This document shows positions 57,702-64,000 of a stretch of DNA of 64,000 bases, in pieces; within the stretch, counting starts at the first letter, position 1; each line of letters opens with the position of its first letter. Both the position numbers and the translations under genes were made by a program. A model generated the notes under the pieces. That model did no database searches. It was not told where the DNA came from and saw only the letters and a program-made list of their open reading frames with translations. Source of the DNA: Anaeramoeba ignava (Eukaryota; Metamonada; Anaeramoebidae). The stretch is from positions 167,450-231,449 of the forward strand of contig JAPDFW010000101.1 in NCBI GenBank assembly GCA_028826165.1, given 5' to 3'.

Positions 57702-60700
57702 TTAATCAGTTAAACGTGATTTAAAATCTTCTTGTTTTGGTCTTTCTCTTGAATTTGATAAAAAATGTGCAAAATGATATAAAATTTCACTTGTATCTTT
57801 ACTTTCAATAAAATAATAAGAAGGTGATGTTGTTTGTTTTAATATTTGTGTCCAAAAATCATTAATTGCTTGAATTTTCTTTTTATTTTTGTTTCTAAAA
57901 CGATCATCCAAAAGAAAAATAACATCAAAAGTAATAGCTTTATTATCAACAAATTCTGAAAAAGCCTAAAAATAATAAAAATCCATTTTTAATTTTAAAT
58001 TAATTTTATATCAATTTTATATTAATTTTAAATCAATTTTATATCAATTTTAAATCAATTTTATATTAATTTTATATTAATTTTAAATTAATTTTATATC
58101 AATTTTATATTAATTTTAAATCAATTTTATATTAATTTTATATTAATTTTATATTAATTTTATATTAATTTTAAATCAATTTTATATTAATTTTATATCA
58201 ATTTTATATCAATTTTATATTAATTTTAAATTAATTTTATATTAATTTTTATATCAATTTTATATTAATTTTATATTAATTTTATATTAATTTTATATTA
58301 ATTTTATATTAATTTTATATCAATTTTATATCAATTTTTATATTAATTTTAAATTAATTTTATATCAATTTTATATTAATTTTTAAATCAATTTTATATT
58401 AATTTTAAATTAATTTTTATATTAATTTTTATATTAATTTTATATTATTTTTATATTAATTTTATATTAATTTTAAATTAATTTTAAATCAATTTTATAT
58501 TAATTTTATATCAATTTTATATTAATTTTTAAATTAATTTTATATTAATTTTATATTAATTTTATATTAATTTTAAAATTAATTTTATATCAATTTATAT
58601 TAATTTTTATATTAATTTTATATTAATTTTATATATCAATTTTATATTAATTTTTATATTAATTTTATATCAATTTTATATCAATTTTTATATTAATTTT
58701 ATATTAATTTTTATATTAATTTTTATATTAATTTTAAATTAATTTTATATCAATTTTATATTAATTTTATATTAATTTTATATTAATTTTATTAATTTTA
58801 TATTAATTTTATATTAATTTTATATCAATTTTATATTAATTTTAAAATCAATTTTATATCAATTTTTAAATCAATTTTTAAATCAATTTTTATATTAATT
58901 TTAAATAATTTTATATCAATTTTATATTAATTTTATATTAATTTTATATCAATTTTATATCAATTTTATATCAATTTTATATCAATTTTATATCAATTTT
59001 ATATCAATTTTATATTAATTTTAAATTAATTTTTATATTAATTTTATATTAATTAAATTAATTTTATATTAATTTTATATTAATTTTTATATTAATTTTA
59101 TATTAATTTTTATATCAATTTTAAATTAATTTTTATATTAATTTTATATTAATTATATATTTATTTTATATTAATTTTTAAATCAATTTTATATTAATTT
59201 TATATTAATTTTTATATCAATTTTATATCAATTTTATATTAATTTTTATATCAATTTTATATTAATTTTTATATCAATTTTTATATTAATTTTTATATTA
59301 ATTTTATATTAATTTTATATTAATTTTATATCAATTTTATATCAATTTTAAATTAATTTTATATTAATTTTTATATTAATTTTATATTAATTTTAAATCA
59401 ATTTTAAATTAATTTTATATTAATTTTATATTAATTTTCATATTAATTTTATATTAATTTTTAAATTAATTTTTAAATTAATTTTATATTAATTTTATAT
59501 TAATTTTATATTAATTTTTATATTAATTTTAAATTAATTTTATATTATTTTATATCAATTTTATATTAATTTTATATTAATTTTTATATTAATTTTTATA
59601 TTAATTTTATATTAATTTTATATTAATTTTATATCAATTTTTATATCAATTTTTTAATTAATTTTTATATTAATTTTTATATTAATTTTATATTAATTTT
59701 AAATTAATTTTATATTAATTTTTATATTAATTTTAAATTAATTTTATATTAATTTTATATCAATTTTATATTAATTTTATATTAATTTTATATTAATTTT
59801 ATATCAATTTTATATTAATTTTAAATTAATTTTATATTAATTTTAAATTAATTTTTATATTAATTTTATATTAATTTTAAATTAATTTTATATTAATTTT
59901 ATATTAATTTTAAATTAATTTTATATTAATTTTATTATTAATTTTTATATTAATTTTTATATTAATTTTATATTAATTTTATATTTTAATTTTTTATATT
60001 AATTTTAAATTAATTTTATATTAATTTTATATTAATTTTTATATCAATTTTTATATTAATTTTAAAATCAATTTTATTTTTAATTTTTATAATTTTATAT
60101 TAATTTTATATTAATTTTATATTAATTTTATATCAATTTTATATATTAATCAATTTTTATATTTCAATTTTATATTAATTTTATATTAATTTTTATATTA
60201 ATTTTATATTAATTTTATATTAATTTTTATATTAATTTTATATCAATTTTATATCAATTTTATATTAATTTTATATTAATTTTATATTAATTTTATATTA
60301 ATTTTATATTAATTTTAAAATCAATTTTATATTAATTTTATATTAATTTTTATATTAATTTTATATTAATTTTATATTAATTTTTATATTAATTTTATAT
60401 TAATTTTATATTAATTTTAAATCAATTTTATATTAATTTTATATTAATTTTATATTAAATCAATTTTATATTAATTTTATATTATTTTTATATTAATTTT
60501 ATAAATTAATTTTTTTAAAATCAATTTTATATCAATTTTATATTAATTTTATATTAATTTTTTAATTTTAATTTAATTTTATATCAATTTTTATATCAAT
60601 TTTATATCAATTTTATATTAATTTTTATATTAATTTTTATTATTTTAAATTAATTTTTATATTTTATATTTTATATTAATTTTATATCAATTTTTATATT

Positions 60701-63450
60701 AATTTTATGTCAATTTTATTAATTTTAATTAATTTTATATCAATTTTATATTAATTTTATATTAATTTTATATTAATTTTATATTAATTTTTATATTAAT
60801 TTTTATATCAATTTTATATTATTTTTATTCCAATTTTATATTAATTTTTATATCAATTTTATAAATTAATTTTTATATTAATTTTATATTAATTTTTATA
60901 TTAATTTTATATTAATTTATAAATTAATTTTATATTAATTTTTTGATCAATTTTAAATTAATTTTTATATTAATTTTAAATTAATTTTATCAATTTTAAA
61001 TCAATTTTATATCAATTTTAAATCAATTTTATATCAATTTTAAATCAATTTTATCAATTTTATATCAATTTTATATTAATTTTATATCAATTTTAAATTA
61101 ATTTTATATCAATTTTAAAATTAATTTTATATCAATTTTAAATTAATTTTATATTAATTTTATATTATTAATTTTATATTAATTTTATATTAATTTTATA
61201 TCAATTTTATATCAATTTTATATTAATTTTATATTAATTTTATATTAATTTTATATCAATTTTAATATCAATTTTATATCAATTTTATATCAATTTTATA
61301 TTAATTTTATATTAATTTTTATATTAATTTTATATTAATTTTATATTCAATTTTATATTAATTTTATATTAATTTTATAATAATTTTATATCAATTTTAA
61401 ATTAATTTTTATATTAATTTTATATTAATTTTATATTAATTTTATATCAATTTTATATTAATTTTAAATTAATTTTATATCAATTTTTATATTAATTTTA
61501 TATTCAATTTTTATATTAATTTTTATATCAATTTTATATCAATTTTATATTAATCCCAATTTTATATTAATTTTTTATTAATTTTTAAATTAATTTTATG
61601 ATTAAAATTAATTTTATATTAATTTTAAAGTCAATTTATTAATTTTAAATTAATTTTTTATATTAATTTTATATTAATTTTTATATTAATTTTATATTAA
61701 TTTTATATTAATTTTACATATTAATTCAATTTTTTAATTTTATATTAATTTTAAATTAATTTTTATATCAATTTTTATATCAATTTTTATTAATTTTAAA
61801 TTAATTTTATATTAATTTTAAATTAATTTTATATCAATTTTAAAATTAATTTTTTTAAATTAATTTTATAATTTTAATTTTATTATTAATTTTTATATTA
61901 ATTTTAAATTAATTTTAAATTAATTTTAAATTAATTTTAAAATTAATTTTATATCAATTTTAAATCAATTTTACTTTAAATCAATTTTTATATCAATTTT
62001 ATATCAATTTTATATTAATTTTATATTAATTTTATTATTAATTTTTTTTAAATTTTATATCAATTTTTATATCCAGTTTTTATATTAAGTTTTTATATTA
62101 ATTTTATATTAATTTTAAATTAATTTTTATATTAATTTTTTAATTAATTTTAAATTAATTTTTATATTAATTTTATATCAATTTTAAATTATTTTATATA
62201 TTAATTTTATTAATTTTTATATTAATTTTAAATTAATTTTTTATGTTAATTTTATATTAATTTTATATCAATTTTTATATTTTATAATTTGATATTTATA
62301 TTCAATTTTATATTAATTTTTATTAATTTTAATTTTTTATATCAATTTTATATCAATTTTATATTAATTTTATATCAATTTTATATTAATTTTATATTAA
62401 TTTCCCATAATTTTTATATTAATTTTTTATTAATATTAATTTTTTAATTAATTTTATATTAATTTTTATATTAATTTTATATTAATTTTATATTAATTTT
62501 TATATTAATTTTAAAATCAATTTTAAATTAATTTTTAAATCAATTTTATATTTAATTTTATATTAATTTTATATTAATTTTATATTAATTTTTATATTAA
62601 TTTTTATATTATTTTATATTAATTTTAAATCAATTTTATATCAATTTTATATTAATTTTTATATTAATTTTATATTAATTTTATATTAATTTTTATATTT
62701 TTTTTATTAATTTTTTATATCAATTTAAAATTATTTTAATTTTATATTAATTTTAAATCAATTTTATATTAATTTTATATTAATTTTATATCAATTTTAA
62801 ATTAATTTTAAATCAATTTTTATTAATTTTATATTAATTTTTATATCAATTTTATATTAATTTTATATTAATTTTATATTAATTTTATATCAATTTTAAA
62901 TCAATTTTATGCTAATTTTATATTAATTTTTATATTAATTTTAAATCAATTTTTATATTAATTTCAAATTAATTTTATATTAATTTTTAAATCAATTTTA
63001 ATTCAAAATAAAAATACTTTTGAAAAGAATTTTGAAGAAAAAGAAACATGAGGTCTTCCATAAATTAAAATAACATGAACAAAAACTCTGGATCTGTAAA
63101 GAGTAGGAATAGGTAGATTCCTTAATAAGATCACAAATTGACATGATATCAAATTTTAAAATTTTCAGTAGGTTCTAATTGATCAAGAAAAAGAAACTAA
63201 TTCATTGGTATCAGTTGAAAAACCTTTAAGAATAACTGGTTTTTCAGAAATTATTGATAATGCATATTCATATTTTATCTGAAAGTCTTGATTTAGATTC
63301 TACATACATTTTTATCCATTTTTGCTGTTTGAAATAATGTTTGGAAAATTATCTCCTTCTATTTCTTCTCTTAATTCTTTGTTTAAATCAAGACAAATTA
63401 ATACTTTTTCTTTTTGTAAATGTTTTTATAATTTGTTTTTCGTTATCCAT
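57702..63450 (-). CDS. BABAM1/MERIT40-like protein, first exon indel-ridden
   Basis: BABAM1 is the vWA-fold scaffold of the BRISC and BRCA1-A deubiquitinase complexes. Exon 1 (63450-63018) starts MDNEKQIIK and, through several frame jumps, spells EKVLICLDLNKELREEIEG, YEYALSIISEKPVILKGFST, DTNELVSFLDQLEP and RSRVFVHVILIYGRPHVSF. This order matches BABAM1 (KVIICLDLS..., TILVYSRPP). A phase-0 intron (63017-57966) leads to the intact last exon (57965-57702). That exon reads AFSEFVDNKAITFDVIFLLD, then YFIESKDTSEILYHFAHFL, and ends SRLTD. Indels occur near 63420, 63320, 63265, 63195 and 63155. Either the gene is decayed or the sequence near this end is poorly corrected. The intact last exon argues mildly for the second. 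Confidence 0.72.
57966..63017 (-). repeat. 5.05 kb intron of ATTTTATATTA / ATTTTATATCA units
   Basis: Intron of the BABAM1-like gene. It is an unbroken array of ATTTTATATTA, ATTTTATATCA and ATTTTAAATTA 11-mers with length variants. Donor GTATTT at 63017 and acceptor TTTTTAG at 57966. Only scattered exceptions (GTTTTT, GATCAA, ATGCTAAT) break the pattern. No internal gene on either strand. Confidence 0.88.
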
Positions 63451-63465
63451 TTATTAAAAAGAAAT

Positions 63466-63501
63466 AAAAATGAAAAATGAAAAATGAAAAATGAAAAATA
63501 A
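63466..63501 (-). promoter_or_regulatory. (TTTTTCAT) tract upstream of BABAM1-like start
   Basis: Plus-strand AAAAATGAAAAATGAAAAATGAAAAATGAAAAATA, i.e. four TTTTTCAT units on the coding strand, 16-51 bases before the ATG. Confidence 0.5.
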
Positions 63502-63639
63502 AAATTTTGTTGTTTTTGTTTTGTTTCAATTTTTATTTGAAATTTGAAATCCAAAATAAATTTGTTTTTCTTTTCTTTTTCTGCTGCTTTTTAAGGATAT
63601 CGAAAAAGAAAAAGAAGAATTAGGGAAAATGAAAAATTT

Positions 63640-63785
63640 CAAAAGAATCAATCATTTCTTCTTGGCTGGTTCTTCTGTATAACCTTATGGTTCCTCCTTC
63701 TTATTGGTTCCTTCTTAACTGGTTCTTGTCTTAACTTTATTTGGTTCTTTCCTTAACTGGTTTGCTTCTTTGGTATGCATTTTGT
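63640..63785 (-). pseudogene. Degenerate Lys-Glu-Pro repeat coding remnant
   Basis: Minus-strand units GAACCAGTTAAGAAG and GAACCAATAAGAAGG would code KEPVKKEP-like repeats, but every second unit has gained or lost bases (AAGACAAGAACC, GAGGAACCATAAGG). No frame holds for more than about 15 codons. It could be the C-terminal end of another minus-strand gene. It has the same indel density as the adjacent BABAM1 exon. Confidence 0.45.
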
Positions 63786-64000
63786 GTGTGTATAAACTTT
63801 TATTAAATTTGTGATGCTTTTAACTTTGATTAATTGCAATTTCGTGATTGGAGATTTTCAGCTCTTTATTTTGTTCTCATGTCTCTATATTGATAATATG
63901 CTTAAATATAAATACTTTATAAATATATTTTCATTTCAGGAAATTTTCCTAATTCTTCTCATAATTTATAATTTATTTTCAATTTAAAATTAATAAAATA
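63786..64000. other. Unassigned, more balanced composition
   Basis: Contains TTGTGTGTGTATAAAC and GGAGATTTTCAGCTC, with more G and C than the intergenic DNA elsewhere. No open frame or family was recognised; it may be decayed or error-rich coding sequence. Confidence 0.4.

Overview
The window is nuclear DNA of a very AT-rich protist. Genes are compact and interrupted by spliceosomal GT...AG introns (donor usually GTAAAT/GTAAAA, acceptor TTTAG). Proteins carry Asn/Gln/Glu/Lys hexanucleotide runs (CAAAAT, GAAAAT). Gene content is purely eukaryotic: USP and Josephin deubiquitinases, TRAPPC11, Nuf2, RasGAP, RhoGAP, RCC1-BTB, BTB-TLDc, a mitochondrial carrier and an ARM-repeat protein. The composition and the expanded RCC1-BTB, BTB-TLDc and CH-RasGAP-PH families suggest an anaerobic amoeba such as Anaeramoeba. 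That genus call is an inference; another AT-rich amoebozoan-like protist is possible.

Layout. 1-5502 (+): USP9X/FAF-like ubiquitin protease, 5' end outside the window. 5544-6964 (-): WD40 protein. 6990-8870: satellite of about 153 bp. 8982-13874 (+): ankyrin-FN3 protein split by a 2.96 kb repeat intron. 13982-19390 (-): complete four-exon TRAPPC11. 19521-25674 (+): three tandem RCC1-BTB genes, two of them disrupted. 25850-27232 (-): mitochondrial carrier. 27501-32134 (+): multi-PH-like protein with a 1.1 kb CAAAAT expansion. 32278-32504 (+): 31-residue membrane microprotein in three exons. 32729-33361 (+): acidic/basic coiled-coil protein. 33.4-35.1 kb: GATT-derived repeat. 35167-37869 (-): ARM-repeat gene with one repeat per exon. 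39590-41031 (-): BTB-TLDc. 41126-42364 (+): ataxin-3. 42482-47971 (+): CH-RasGAP-PH. 48736-51281 (+): Q/N-rich coiled-coil protein. 51383-53381 (-): Nuf2. 53582-53674 (-): copy of the last BABAM1 exon. 53810-57517 (+): RhoGAP-IQ. 57702-63450 (-): BABAM1/MERIT40-like gene with a 5.05 kb repeat intron. 63.0-64.0 kb: very indel-rich.

Three themes recur. First, about 14.6 kb (about 23%) lies in introns filled edge to edge with simple repeats, each intron with its own unit, and with almost no GT or AG on the sense strand. Second, nearly every start codon is preceded by a T-tract containing TTTTTCATTTTTTTC. Third, at least eight genes carry 1-2 base indels or in-frame stops, mostly at A-runs or repeats. 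These may be residual sequencing errors or real decay, and they cannot be separated from sequence alone. Splice junctions were assigned by hand from GT/AG, phase and protein-family continuity, without transcript data. I found no tRNA, rRNA, CRISPR array or transposon open reading frame.
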